DNA of 64,000 bases, from the NCBI RefSeq assembly GCF_025766255.1, contig NW_026516723.1:62001-126000 (forward strand). The letters run 5' to 3'. The first letter of the stretch is position 1. Each line of letters opens with the position of its first letter. The stretch comes from Zychaea mexicana. Taxonomy: Eukaryota; Mucoromycota; Mucoromycetes; Mucorales; Lichtheimiaceae. Shown one piece after another: positions 38,627-50,120 of this stretch. The notes under the pieces were generated by a model, which was not told the DNA's origin, ran no database searches, and was given only the letters and a program-made list of their open reading frames with translations. The translations under genes were made by a program, and so were the position numbers.

Positions 38627-39911
38627 ATGTCCATTGCTCTCACTTCTTTGAGAAGCGCTGCCGTCCGTGCTCGCTGGGCCCCTGCTGTCGCTGCCGTGAG
38701 TTTCCTCATTTCAAATTATTCGCTGTGTTTTCTGGATTTGCTGAATTTACGCCCTAACAATTATAATAAACAATAGCCCATGAACCGCCTCTTGAACACC
38801 AGCGCCACCAACAGCATGGCTACTCCTACTGAAGGTGCCCCTACCAAGAAGCAGCCTTTGATGAAGACGTTTGAAATCTACCGCTGGGTAAATTGATTCA
38901 AGAGGAAGAAAGGGACACTAAGAAGGGATATTGGTGGTTCTGCATAGACACGCAAACGGCCGCACTTTTAACACGTACCATTTCTTCTTTCTCTTTGATA
39001 GAGCCCTGAGAATCCCACCGAAAAGCCTCGTCTCGAAAAGTATGAGATCGATTTGAACTCGTGTGGACCTATGGTTTTGGACGCCTTGATCAAGATTAAG
39101 AACGAGCAGGACGCCACGTTGACCTTCCGCCGTTCGTGCCGTGAAGGTATTTGCGGTTCGTGCGCCATGAACATTCAAGGTGGCAACACGTTGGCTTGTA
39201 TCTCCAAGATTGACCGTGACGTTAGCAAGCCCGCCAAGATCTACCCCTTGCCTCACAGTAAGTTTTCTTTCAACAAAAGGATTGCTTGAAAGTGTTTATT
39301 TCGTTGGTTCGGTCGGAATAATCCGGACGAATTGACACATGAAAACGGAGTTTTTTTTTGGTCTGACACCTCTTCTTTACAGTGTACATTGTCAAGGATT
39401 TGGTCCCTGATCTGACCCACTTCTACAAGCAGTACAAGAGCATCGAGCCCTACTTGAAGCAGACCAACCCACCCACCGACGGTCTCGAGAACTTGCAAAC
39501 AATTGAGGACAGAAAGAAGTTGGATGGTTTGTACGAGTGCATTCTCTGCGCATGCTGCTCGACCTCGTGCCCCTCGTACTGGTGGAACCAGGTAAAATAA
39601 TCTTTATATACTGTGCAATGAACAATAATATGTCCTCAGTGGAAGAACAGCATTGGTGGAAACTGATTGTATCGTGGGTTGCACGGTTAAATTTTTAGGA
39701 GGAGTACTTGGGTCCTGCCGTCTTGATGCAGGCCTACCGCTGGATGATCGATTCGCGTGACCAGTTTGGTCCTCAGCGTCGTGAGCGTTTGCAGAACAGC
39801 ATGTCTGTGTACCGATGCCATACCATTATGAACTGCAGTAAGACCTGCCCCAAGGGCTTGCAGCCTGGTGCCGCCATTGCCAAGATCAAGTACCAGATGG
39901 CATTGGAGTAA
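38627..39911 (+). CDS. SDH2: Succinate dehydrogenase iron-sulfur subunit, mitochondrial
   Basis: The electron-transfer subunit of respiratory complex II, passing electrons from FAD to ubiquinone. Exons 38627-38695, 38777-38887, 39002-39257, 39383-39591 and 39699-39911 sum to 858 nt, 285 residues. The N-terminus ([17 protein letters not shown]) is a mitochondrial presequence. The [2Fe-2S] ligands are in CREGICGSC and the downstream TLAC. The [4Fe-4S] and [3Fe-4S] ligands are in [17 protein letters not shown] and [14 protein letters not shown]. The Pro in CPSYWW and the His in YRCHTIMNC are the residues usually present in carboxamide-sensitive fungi. All expected cysteines are present. Confidence 0.97.
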
Positions 39912-40182
39912 ACCCTGTTGTTGCTGTTTTTCTGAATTCTGCTGCTGTCGGTATAGAAAGAAGAAAGCACTCGCTAATAATAAAATAAAAAAAAAGCACA
40001 AACTGTTTTTGTTCCTCAATTGGTCGGCACAGTCGTCGTTTTTTGGCAGTGGAAGGGTTATTGCGCGACGTGTGTGGCATGTGCATGAAATAAGCGGGAT
40101 TTTTGAGATTTTTAAAGCGAAACCAAAACCGGCGTACGGGATTATAAATTGTTTTCTCTTTCAAGCCTTCCAACAACCACCA

Positions 40183-41591
40183 ATGTACATCGCGCCAGTA
40201 AAACGTATTATCACTAAAGAAGACCTTGAGGAATTCCTCGAGTCTGATGCTTATCGTGACTATATCGACTTTATCATTCGTTTGAATGATTCGGTTTGCG
40301 ATCTTAAAGTCGATACTGAATTAGAAGTTTCATCGGTAAGTTCGAGAGAAAGGAGTGTTACACCTGTAAACCATTGATGACTTGGCCTTTCATTGAACTG
40401 ACCGAACCAACACCATAGAATGTCACCGAAATTCTCAATATTCTGGACATTCTACTACAATACGTTAAAGATATACCGCCTGTGGAAAATGCCATGTCTC
40501 GTTTCGGCAATCCAGCGTTCCGAGATTTTTACGACCGTGTACAAAATGTAAGCTATTGACTTGTCAAAAGTGTGTGCGTGTCTAGTTATGAATGTCTCGG
40601 TTGTACTAATGAGCATTTCTCATTGTTACTACTATCAGAATGCAGAGGAACTGATGAAACCACTCGTACCGGAAGAAGCCATCAAGGAAGTATCGCGCTA
40701 CTTTATTGAAAGCTTTGGCAATCGCCGACGTATAGATTATGGCACAGGTCACGAAGCCAATTTTATGGCGTGGTTGTAAGTAGGAAAAACTAGAGGTAGA
40801 TCAGCCCAAAATATACTGCCGGATTATTGATGTACTAATAAATCTACTAGGTTATGTCTCGAAAAGCTCAAAGTGATTACACCCGAGGATGACAAGGCTG
40901 TAGTGCTGCGCGTATTTGTAAAATACATTGCACTTATGCGACAACTGCAATTTGATTACTGGCTCGAGCCAGCTGGATCACATGGTGTATGGGGTTTGGA
41001 CGACTATCACTTTTTACCATTCATGTTTGGTTCCTCACAGCTCAAAAGTAAGCACGACAGACGAATCTTATTATTACTTCATATAATTAGATGGAGCATG
41101 GGGAGAATTTGATTAAACGAATTTATTTTTGGGTTTCCATTTCAGATCACAAGTATATCCGACCGAAATCCATCCATGATGTTGACACTGTACAAGAATT
41201 CTCGAAATCCTACATGTATCTCGCCTGTATCCGCTTTATTAACGAAGTCAAAACATCAGCATCACTACGATGGCATTCGCCCATGCTGGATGATATATCG
41301 GCCTGCAAAACATGGATCAAAGTGAATCAGGGCATGATCAAAATGTACAAGGCCGAGGTACTGAACAAGTTACCAATCATGCAGCACTTCATGTTTGGTA
41401 GTTTGATCAAGTTTGAAGGTGGCACGCCACAGTCCGAAGATAATGACGGTGGCGATTGTGGTCATGTGCATACGACGACTCAGGATACATTTGCAATGGG
41501 ACAAGAGTATCCAGATTGCTGTGGTATTCCAGTACCAAGTGCAATTGCAGCTACTGCCGGTAAAAGATCACGGCCTATACCTTTCGATTAA
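40183..41591 (+). CDS. RRD2: PP2A phosphatase activator PTPA (Rrd type peptidyl-prolyl isomerase)
   Basis: PTPA/Rrd proteins activate protein phosphatase 2A and have peptidyl-prolyl isomerase activity. Exons 40183-40335, 40419-40547, 40639-40775, 40851-41047 and 41146-41591 sum to 1062 nt, 353 residues, the usual size. Family motifs in order: [84 protein letters not shown] and [19 protein letters not shown]. The tail is His/Asp-rich ([12 protein letters not shown]) and ends RSRPIPFD. Whether it matches Rrd1 or Rrd2 cannot be settled by eye; the symbol is a guess. It starts 271 bases after Sdh2 ends, on the same strand. Confidence 0.92.
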
Positions 41592-41892
41592 AGAAATGGT
41601 TAGTACATTTAAGAATTGATATAAAAAGTTTCAATATTTTACGGTGTATCGTGCTGTTATATTGTTGATGCGTAAATAGTGTCGATGATGGCTGTTCTTC
41701 CGAGTATTTGCATTTACTGTTATTAGACAATGTATTCTAAGAAAACGATTACATACTGTATCCACTACTATTTGTTACATCCAATGCGAATGGTTCCAAA
41801 AATAGCTTGAATGATTATTTACTCTAGTATAAGTTTTGATAGGGTGGGGAAACGTATCAACAAGAACCATTATCCACAATTGTGTGTGTAAT
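41592..41892. other. Spacer between convergent PTPA and dienoyl-CoA reductase genes
   Basis: About 300 AT-rich bases shared by the 3' ends of two convergent genes. No other feature is seen. Confidence 0.5.
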
Positions 41893-43117
41893 CTACAGTT
41901 TCGATGGGGGATTGAGGACAATGCCAGGGTAACCAGGAGTGTAATGGGTCAACCAGTGGGCACCATCAACAACAAGCATGTGGCCAGAAATCCATTCGGC
42001 AGCATCTGAGAAGAGGAACACTGTGGACTGAGCAATGTCGGTGACGCTACCAGCGCGCTATAATGAAGAGCATGTTTAATTTTCCTGGGCTTATATTACT
42101 AGTAGCTGAATTAAGCACTTACTCCAAGAGGGATGGTTTCGTAAGATGCGCCACTACGAGCCAACTTGTCCAAGCCCACTGTATCTACGATTGGACCTGG
42201 AGCGATACCGTTTACGCCTATAGAAAAGAGAGAAAGTCAGCCCATAAGTCATGTTTTGTGTTTATATATATTTACTTACGAACACCAAATGGACCAAGCT
42301 CAACGGCCCAATGCTTCGTCAATGCCTATTTTAAAAAAGCAAACGATTATAAATAACCCCTCTTTCTTTTCGATCCATCCAGACGACCGAAAAGTTCCAC
42401 TTCTCTAAATGATCTCCCAGATCTTTTCTTTACTTACATCAATGCCAGCCTTGGCAGCGCCAGCATGCTGTTGGTATGGAGAGCCGGTATAATGAAGTGT
42501 CATGCTGACATTAATGATAGAGCCCTTGGAAGCCTTGAGATGTTCTGACGCAGCCTTGGTAAGGTTGAACGAGCCCAGCAAATCGATTTCAACAACAGTG
42601 CGGAATGCATTGTACGAGAGTTTTTGGAAAGGAGCCAAGAAGTTGCCGGCAGCACCATTGATCAAGAAATCGATCTTGCCAAACTTTTCCACTGTCTTTG
42701 ACACAGCGTTCTCTACGTCGGCAGGCTTACGAACATCTGCCTGGATAGGACTTTTGAACGACACAATGAATTTCGTTATCCTTCCTATGGTGCGCATAAA
42801 CAGAAAACGTGTATTTTTACAGTAACTTACATGACTTCACCGCCAGTTGCTTCGCTCATTTCCTTGGCTGCCTTTTCGAGCTTATCAAAGCTATTTCGCA
42901 TATTTGGAAAGCCGGCTCGTTTAGTGCCACATGTTAAGAAGGAGTGCTCATTGTGGCCCTTTTATATTACTTACCTGCGGCTAATAATGACAGCCTTACC
43001 GCCATGACGAACAACGGCTTCAGTCATGGCGCGGCAAATGCCACTACCACCTCCGGAGCAAAGGAGGACCTTGCCCTTGAAGATTTCGTTCTTGAACACG
43101 TCGGTTGTTTTTGCCAT
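41893..43117 (-). CDS. SPS19: Peroxisomal 2,4-dienoyl-CoA reductase (SDR family)
   Basis: This NADPH-dependent reductase is needed to oxidise unsaturated fatty acids with even-numbered double bonds. Exons 42975-43117, 42831-42890, 42438-42750, 42280-42325, 42123-42217 and 41893-42057 sum to 822 nt, 273 residues. Short-chain dehydrogenase features: cofactor loop CSGGGSGICRAM, IPIQADVRKPADVENAV, NGAAGNFLAPFQKLSYNAF, IINVSMTLHYTG, and the catalytic-helix region QQHAGAAKAGIDALTKHWA. The family lacks the usual Tyr of the SDR triad here, as in other dienoyl reductases. The protein ends in Ser-Lys-Leu, a perfect PTS1 peroxisome signal, which fits a Sps19/DECR2 role. The start codon gives MAKTTDVFKNEIFKGKVLL, standard for the family. 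Confidence 0.93.
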
Positions 43118-44175
43118 TGCAATAGAGAAATAAAAGACGAGGGAAGTTGCGTTGTCAAATGTCTAATTGGGAAATGCTGGATTTTATTGGGAGAGGAACT
43201 TCTCTTTATAAGCGACTAACAGTTCTCTCCGCCCGGCGAGTTATTTCCATAAACATCGAAACCTGGGGGAAGTTTATCGGAATGACAGCGAAGAGAGAAG
43301 GCGTAATACAGATGCGGAGCCATCCATATGGCAAAACTTTCGGGATGACTAGTCAGTGTTGGTTATCCCTTGTGCAGTGCTATCTGATATATTCAATTTC
43401 TTGTTAAGAAGCAAACGCTTAACACATAGCATAAAATTATCACTTGTACCGTCAAAAATGTGATACAATGCTTCATGAAATCTTCCAATGCTCTGGTAAG
43501 CTTTAAAAGGCTTTTAAAATATGTACTTCTTTCGGCAATAACCCACCAAATCATGTGAACTACTTGATAGCTAATATACGATATGCTCATTGGAGTGAAA
43601 TCCCTACCATTAACGCAGGATAAGACCATAGCTGCCCTCAATGTTTTCGATATGCGTTTGAATTCTAGTGACATAAGAGCAAACTAGTCTTTTACTATGC
43701 TCATTTGGTGCAATTCCTAATACAAGACTCAAAGGAGGAGCTCGTTGCCAATACAATATTGCGCCTTCAATAAAGGCAAATTCGTATGAGCACTAGTTTG
43801 TTGTATGACTGAGGATATCGTCAACTAGTTCGCTTCATCAGCGTGATTCACCTGACCAGTAAGGCCGCAAATAAGAAAGCCAAGGGGAGCGAGTCGCGTT
43901 CTACAAATTATAATCTTTCCCTCTAATATTTCACTGCATTTCACATATCAAACTTAGAATGATATGTATTTCATCCATCTGCATAACGATATACAACACA
44001 ACAGCAGCTGGTTGTTAGCTTGATCATGGATGAAACGTTTTTGTTACTATGGAAACCAAAGAGCTGTCATATTCAATGGTAATCGACCAATCAAACCTTT
44101 TCCTTATGCAGAAAATTAGGCTGTGAGGGTCCGTCACGGCACGAGTTTATTTTTCTGAAAAAAAACACACACAAA
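43118..44175. other. Intergenic between divergent reductase and TPR genes
   Basis: About 1 kb between two gene starts pointing away from each other, so it must hold both promoters. A 93-codon minus-strand frame (43393-43674) has no recognisable features and is probably chance. Confidence 0.45.
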
Positions 44176-45107
44176 ATGTTGACACGAGCAATCACGCGAT
44201 TGAGTTATAGACGAGCCATTACTCCTTTGTACCGTGCCCAACCCGTAGCTGCTACCCGGACCCCAAGAGCAGTACGAAGTGAGTTGGAATTTTTGAAAAT
44301 GGAGTTCAGCATGGGACTAAAAACAATCCTTTTTTTTTCTAATGTAAACAATTTGAACGAAACAAAAGCCTTTTTTGCAACTCGTCCAAAGTTTGATCGA
44401 TTTGACGATGCCGAAGAGCAAATGAAGAAGGGCTCAGAGTATTTGAACGAAGGATCGCTCGATATGGTATAGAGAAAACGAAAGCAGCAGGAGGTGGAGT
44501 GCAGTGAACATATAAGCGCGGGCGCGCTTAATTAATGTTATTGAACTTGTTTGCTTTGTATACATCTTTTCTAGGCTATGCATAGTTATCACAAGAGTGT
44601 ACAACTGGCTCCTAGTGGTACGTTGCGCTGATTTGATTTAGTTGCCATAGCATTAAGACTGACAATATTATATACTGTTGATATAAAAAGCACCTGGTCA
44701 CTTTAACATTGGCGTATGCTATTTTCAGATGGGTAAGAAAGTCAACGCCTATTTTCATCATCATTTGAAACTAAACAACCTCTTTCATATCCGCTATAGG
44801 CAAGCATCAGGATGCTATTCGTGCGTTTGAACGATCACTAGAATTCGATCCTAACCAAGCCGATGCTCACACCAACATCGCTTCTGCCTTTCTGATGTTA
44901 AAGAACGTGCCTGAAGCCGTCAAACATCTGGAACAAGCATCAAACTTTAATCCTTTGGACGGCGAGATCCAATATAACCTTGGATGTGTATACGAAGCTA
45001 TGGGTAGATTGGATGATGCCAAGACACGTTTCGAGCGAGCTCAAGTCTTAGGCATCGATAAAGCAGACGAAGCCTTGGACAAAGTGACCACAAAGTTAGA
45101 AAAATAA
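44176..45107 (+). CDS. Mitochondrial TPR-repeat protein of unknown function
   Basis: A small tetratricopeptide-repeat protein. Exons 44176-44278, 44369-44466, 44575-44617, 44691-44732 and 44800-45107 sum to 594 nt, 197 residues. The first 35 residues are rich in Arg, Ala, Leu and Thr and lack acids (LTRAITRLSYRRAITPLYRA), which predicts import into mitochondria. At least four TPR units follow: one across EEQMKKGSEYLNEGSLDMAMHSYHKSVQ (read over an intron), GHFNIGVCYFQMGKHQDAIRAF, ADAHTNIASAFLMLKNVPEA and GEIQYNLGCVYEAMGRLDDA. TPRs bind peptides of partner proteins. No partner can be named from sequence. Confidence 0.85.
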
Positions 45108-45267
45108 TAGAGCGAAAGAAAAAGTTGTTTATTATCGATAATAATAGTATGCTTTGTATTTTATATATGTACAGAACGAAGGACCCTGTATAATAATGAA
45201 AGGATGTAAGAATACTGGATTGTTAGGCGGGAATTTCATCATGATATCAAGGTGCTCAGAATAACCG

Positions 45268-48200
45268 TTACCTTGCGACATTTTCCATGCCTTTACGGTG
45301 TGCTTTCTGCCTGGGAGTGCTGGTATAGGAAGCGGTGCTATTGTCTCGTAACAATCTAAATGAAATAGCAAAATAGTGGATGTTAAAAACCGCGTTCTCT
45401 CTCACTCTGTTTCGACTTCGTACAAATTCTCACTTTTCAAAAAAGACAATCACGTCCCGTCCATTCACTCGACCATATTTGCGGCTTCGAACTTGAGGTG
45501 TCAGATATTCTTCCGAGTTATCGCTCATTGCGAGATCAATAAGCTGTTGATGGTTGTTAGTAACGAAAAAGAAATGGGGTTTGTCTACTCTCTCCCCCTC
45601 TCTTACCTGACGAAGCTCGGCAAACGTATCCAGAATCGTTGGATCACCTAGTTGATGTACGAAGTCTTCCATAAATCGAACATCGGTATCAAAGTTGCGT
45701 AATGCAACTTCAGTGATAATTCTATTATCCGGATCCAAAAGGAGGTTCTAAAACCAGCGTTAAAATGATACAATCCCAGTTTTGTATGTCGATTCGGTTT
45801 TTCCATCTAAATATATTTACCTTCAGGGAATGACTCAAATGCTCCAAGGCGTCAAAGTACAATAGGCTTTTAATAGACTCGGGCAAATTCAATAGTGCCG
45901 CATTTGTAACGTTTGTCAAAAACGTAACCAGATCTTGTAAATGAGAGCTTGGATATTGCTGTAATTCGCGCGTTTCCCTACTCCCGGACGTCATACGGAT
46001 ATGTTAGCTTCGCCAGTCGTGCATCCAAATGTTTTAGTTATGACAAACTAACCAATCGAACTCTGCCAATTCCAAAAATTCATCCAATTTCGAGTTAACC
46101 AGCTCGAAAATACGCTTCTCGGCCTTTCGTCGAGTTTCCTTGAACGTGGAAGAAGCTTTCAAATGGATACGTCCCGACCGATGGAATGAGCGCGTTTCCA
46201 TAAGCAGCATTTCAAAATCAGGACACGTGGACTCGAAATACTCGATATTGATAATGATCTGGACAATCTGTGACAAATTCGTTGATTGAAGCTTTTTCAA
46301 AAGGATGGCGTTGACTTTTTGGATAAGCAGGCTATCGACCGCCTATTATACGATTTCGTGAGACACATCGCAACTTAAGTAATTGAAGTAGATTGATGGA
46401 TACTTGGATAGTTGACAAAAGTATAAATGTACAGTATCTTGCTTTACCTTTTTCAGGATATCATCCATTTCACCATGTGTTTGTGAAAAGCCTTCAGCAA
46501 ATTGATAGAATTGGTGCACAAAGGCACTCACATCGCGACAACAAGTGGGAAATACTTTGGAGAAGGGTAATCGTAGTGGAAATCTATATATTTGCACTTA
46601 ATTAGTGTCCTTACTAGTCGCGCTTCCAATAGTGATTAAGCAAGTATAAAAAATGTCCATACCCATGACGCTTGAGGAACTCGCGGTCAGGACGGAATCG
46701 GGTATATTGCATGACCTCTCTGAGTTCATCAGCGTTTTCCACCGTCATTGGCATGCACTCATCTTCTTGAACAATCTATATAAACATTGATTGTTGATAC
46801 GGGAGTTTAATCCGATCCATCTCCTTCTTCTGAGCGAGAGATCCAGGGCAGCGCGGGAAAGAATTTAAAGCTTATTATTACCTTTTCAAATACCTCGCTG
46901 TATTGGTTGATCAAGAGTTCAGAATAACGCTGGAACAAAGTGAGCAGTGTTTCTTGTAATGGTTTGACCAAATAATCGAAGCTCTATACAATTTTTAAGC
47001 CTTATCAACTGCCTATCCTCCCTCTTCTCACATCCACTACAGATATACTTTGAAATAACTGGTACCTCAAGTGTCTGAATAAAAATCAGCAAGGAGAATT
47101 TGATGCGCAGGAATAATTCTGGATCGCGGCAACCCTTGAGACTTTCAGATACAACCAAGATAATTTTGCCCGTAACCATTTCCCACAACGCATCCACTTC
47201 AGCACGGCTTCTAAAGTCTTGTGTGCTGTGCATGACGATGTGCTCAATGATAAAGAAGCCAACAATATCCTGCAACAGCGTTTCAAAAGGTGTCATATTG
47301 CCATCTCGAAGATTGATGGGCGCTGATAAAGCCAAATTTGCTTGTGCCTAGAATACAATGAGGTCAGCTCAACCTGCACGCCATATAAAGACAGACGTAA
47401 TCTATTCTGCTAAAGTTACCCGACGATCCTCTTCGTATGATGCCTTGAACTCGTGGCGTCTTCCCAACGTGTCATAAACATGAATACAGCGATATAATGG
47501 CTCAAAATCAATGGCTACCTCATCGACGATGCTTGCTATGTACATGTATCAGATGACAAGAACATAGATTGCTTAGTATAATCCAAGGCCACAAGTGACT
47601 CCAGCATTGACATACATTCAAGACCCTCATTGACGACCATCTCGATAGCCGAATTGACGTTATGGTGCTGCAGATATCTCAATTTGGGATTATCTGCAGT
47701 CTTTGCACGCCAGCGATCCTGCCGTTCCTGCATACGTTGCATCGCAAGTGATCCAATTTCGCGCGATACGCCTCGAACACTGGTAGGAATTTTTTAAGTG
47801 AGCAACGATTATCCTCCTATCACCTTTTCAAACATCTCAGACCGAGTGGGATGATGAAATCCTTACGTTGCCAGCCATTCACGCAATTGCACTGTAACAT
47901 CATCTTGTATCATTTTCTGTGTAAGAGGCACACCTTTGCTGATATGTTGCACAAAGGTATACGAAGGCATGTCTTGCAAATGCTCATTCTCCAGACCATC
48001 CAAAGTCTAAACTCGAAAAAAAAAGTTTTTAATGCAATTTATCCCCTTACACACGTGTCATTGCCCCGGGAAAATTATAAAAAGAGAAAGCTGGCCTTAC
48101 TTTCAAAGCAGAGTAATATTTTTTGCTTTCCAGTTGATGATTTGCCTTGTTTGCAAGTTCCAGCATGGCCAAACTGTTCTGCAAAACTTGGATCGCATCT

Positions 48201-48804
48201 TCTACATTCTGCTGAACTCGTCGGGCTTCTATTAATTCGCGACGCTGATATAAACGATAAGAGACCGCATGAAAATTAATAAAGTTGGGCGTTTCGCAAA
48301 GTGTTCTTCCTCAAAATATTACCTTTTCTGATAGTCTGCTTCCTCGAGTTTGAAGTGTGACGTTGACATCGGCAATCTTCTGACGCAAAGCAACCGATCC
48401 TTGTCGAACTTTCAATAATTGATCAACTGCTTGAACGAATTCCTATCAATTGATGAAATATCAATATAGAGAGAAAGAGAAAGAAGAATATTGGTATGTA
48501 TTGTCCGCCGATATACTACGACACATACTTGATAATGAGCATTGCACATGCGTTCGATTTCGGCGTCCTTCTTGCGTACAAGATTATCGAGCTGATCCAC
48601 AAAAGCCTCCTGTCGACCAGTCTCGGTAATCTGCTTAATAACTGGGCCTAGTTGTTCCAAGTTTTCGGCATCATCTATGGCCGCTGAAAAAGTTAATTCG
48701 ATGCCGCCGCCGGCTAAAACATCGGTGTCGCTAAGATTAGTTGTTTCCATCATGTTTTCCGCGAGCTTGTTAAGCTCGGGATCGTTTTTGGCGACGACGG
48801 ACAT
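45268..48804 (-). CDS. SEC15: Exocyst complex subunit Sec15
   Basis: Sec15 links Rab GTPases on secretory vesicles (Sec4/Rab11 type) to the exocyst tether at the plasma membrane. The gene is on the minus strand with more than ten short exons. The first is about 48531-48804 (start MSVVAKNDPELNKLAENM) and the last 45268-45355. Matches to the family in order: coiled-coil N-terminus (RELIEARRVQQNVEDA), YSALKTLDGLENEHL, an internal segment DFEPLYRCIHVYDTLGRRHEF, the core stretch ETLLQDIVGFFIIEHIVMH, SRAEVDALWEMVTGKIILVV, the C-terminal domain LSQIVQIIINIEYFEST and KLDEFLELAEFDW, and near the end RNFDTDVRFMEDFV with FAELRQLIDLAMSDN. The last exon was found by splicing FFEK to LLRDNSTASY. The total is roughly 760 residues, normal for Sec15. 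Confidence 0.9.
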
Positions 48805-48918
48805 GGAGTGCAAAGAAGAAACGAGTTTAGAAGTGTCACTTCTTTTTTTGGACTGGCGCCACTGCTAAAATGCGCACGCGGAGTTGGCCTTGACGATACT
48901 CTTTTCGTATTTCTTTTC
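48805..48918. promoter_or_regulatory. Shared divergent promoter, SEC15 / Gemin8-like
   Basis: Only 114 bases separate the start codons of Sec15 (-) and the Gemin8-like gene (+), so both must be transcribed from this stretch and its immediate surroundings, including overlapping leaders. No TATA box is evident. Confidence 0.6.
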
Positions 48919-49591
48919 ATGAGCAACGTGCTGCAGTTTAGATCATTTCATAAGAGGCATTTCAGCCCGGAACAAGTCAAATATTGGCAGCAACAAGTTC
49001 TGAATCAGCAACAACCAAACACATCGTCGCAATGGCAACAGTATAGTAACACAGTATATGACTCAAGGCATCCTCATTATGACTACGACTATACCAACTA
49101 CCCGTCTGAAGGATTAGAAAATAAGAGCGAAACTGACGTTGATATGACGGAAGCAGAACGAGAAGAGTTTGACGAAGAAGAAGGACAACAGCAGCAAACA
49201 ACACTATCTCAAGAAGCTATAGAAATATTCAAGTTTTCTGAAGCGTACCGTAAAGAACGTAAGTTCTTGATGAAATAGATAGATCGTGTCTTTTTATTCT
49301 AATGCGATGTTTCTACTTGTAGGTGAAGAGTTAGAAGATAAGGTCGAGGAAGAAGAAGAACATGACAAGTGGATTACGGATGCATATAGGAATGGAATTG
49401 AAGCACCTGTCACTTGTCTCGTATACCATAATAACAACAGTGATGATCATAATGATGCCACCCGTACCGCAGCAACATCTTCTTCATCGGAACACGTTCG
49501 AATACAAGAACATTTGCTTAATTCAGCATACTTAGATGCGTGTCGAGAAGGTCAAGCAGTCTTGTGGCCAGTATTGCCTTTACGGCTGTAA
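48919..49591 (+). CDS. GEMIN8: Gemin8-like SMN-complex protein
   Basis: Probable Gemin8 homologue. In animals Gemin8 links Gemin6/7 to SMN in the complex that loads Sm rings onto snRNAs. Two exons, 48919-49258 and 49323-49591, give 202 residues. The N-terminal half is Gln-, Tyr- and Asn-rich and contains FSPEQVKYWQQQ. A long acidic/charged helix follows (EAEREEFDEEEG, EIFKFSEAYRKEREEL). The C-terminus has KWITDAYRNGIEAP, then a helix and finally QAVLWPVLPLRL, which mirrors the characteristic YWPVIPLKF end of animal Gemin8. The call rests on the charged helix plus this C-terminal signature, so it is likely but not certain. The 3' end lies 50 bases from the end of Urm1. Confidence 0.65.
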
Positions 49592-49641
49592 AATATTAAA
49601 TGTACATACATCCAAACGTTTTCATAATAAATAGTTTCTTT

Positions 49642-50120
49642 TTATCCACCGTGCAGTGTGCTAATAAATACAATCTCATCCTTATCCTCCAATTCGTAAT
49701 CGAGTTCGTCACATAATTCCCAATCCACATTGTTGATCAGAACCAAGATGCCTGGTCGTCTATTATAGAGTCAAATTCTCGTAAGTCTTCCTTGTCGCTT
49801 CTTGCTCCAAATAATCCATGTACATGTGACACATACACTGTATCCTTTTCGACGAAAAGGTCCTTTTTCTCGGTCATCATGTTATCTCGAATATAAAAGA
49901 TCAGATCACGCAGTGTGGCAGGTTTTGAGGTATCGAGTTTGGACTGTGCAGGAAGTGTAATTTTGTGTTGACGGACATTGTCAAAAAGTAGCTCCATGCC
50001 ACCACTAAAAAAATATTCAATTCAAGCGAAATAAAATTAGTTTCCGTTAAACATTAGAGTCATTTGTGCGCGCTGGTCATCAATTTACCTGAATTCTACA
50101 TTGATCGTTAAATCTGACAT
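49642..50120 (-). CDS. URM1: Ubiquitin-related modifier Urm1
   Basis: Urm1 is a sulfur carrier for thiolation of the wobble uridine in certain tRNAs and also a protein modifier. Exons 50089-50120, 49837-50004 and 49642-49759 sum to 318 nt, 105 residues, the usual size. Visible motifs are [13 protein letters not shown] at the start, [15 protein letters not shown], the conserved [16 protein letters not shown] across the last junction, and [16 protein letters not shown] at the end. The terminal Gly-Gly is exactly at the C-terminus, so no processing is needed and the thiocarboxylate can form directly by adenylation (Uba4). Confidence 0.95.

Noticed and set aside
43393..43674. A 93-codon minus-strand frame between divergent genes
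   Set aside because: No domain or codon bias; it lies in the promoter region shared by the two flanking genes.
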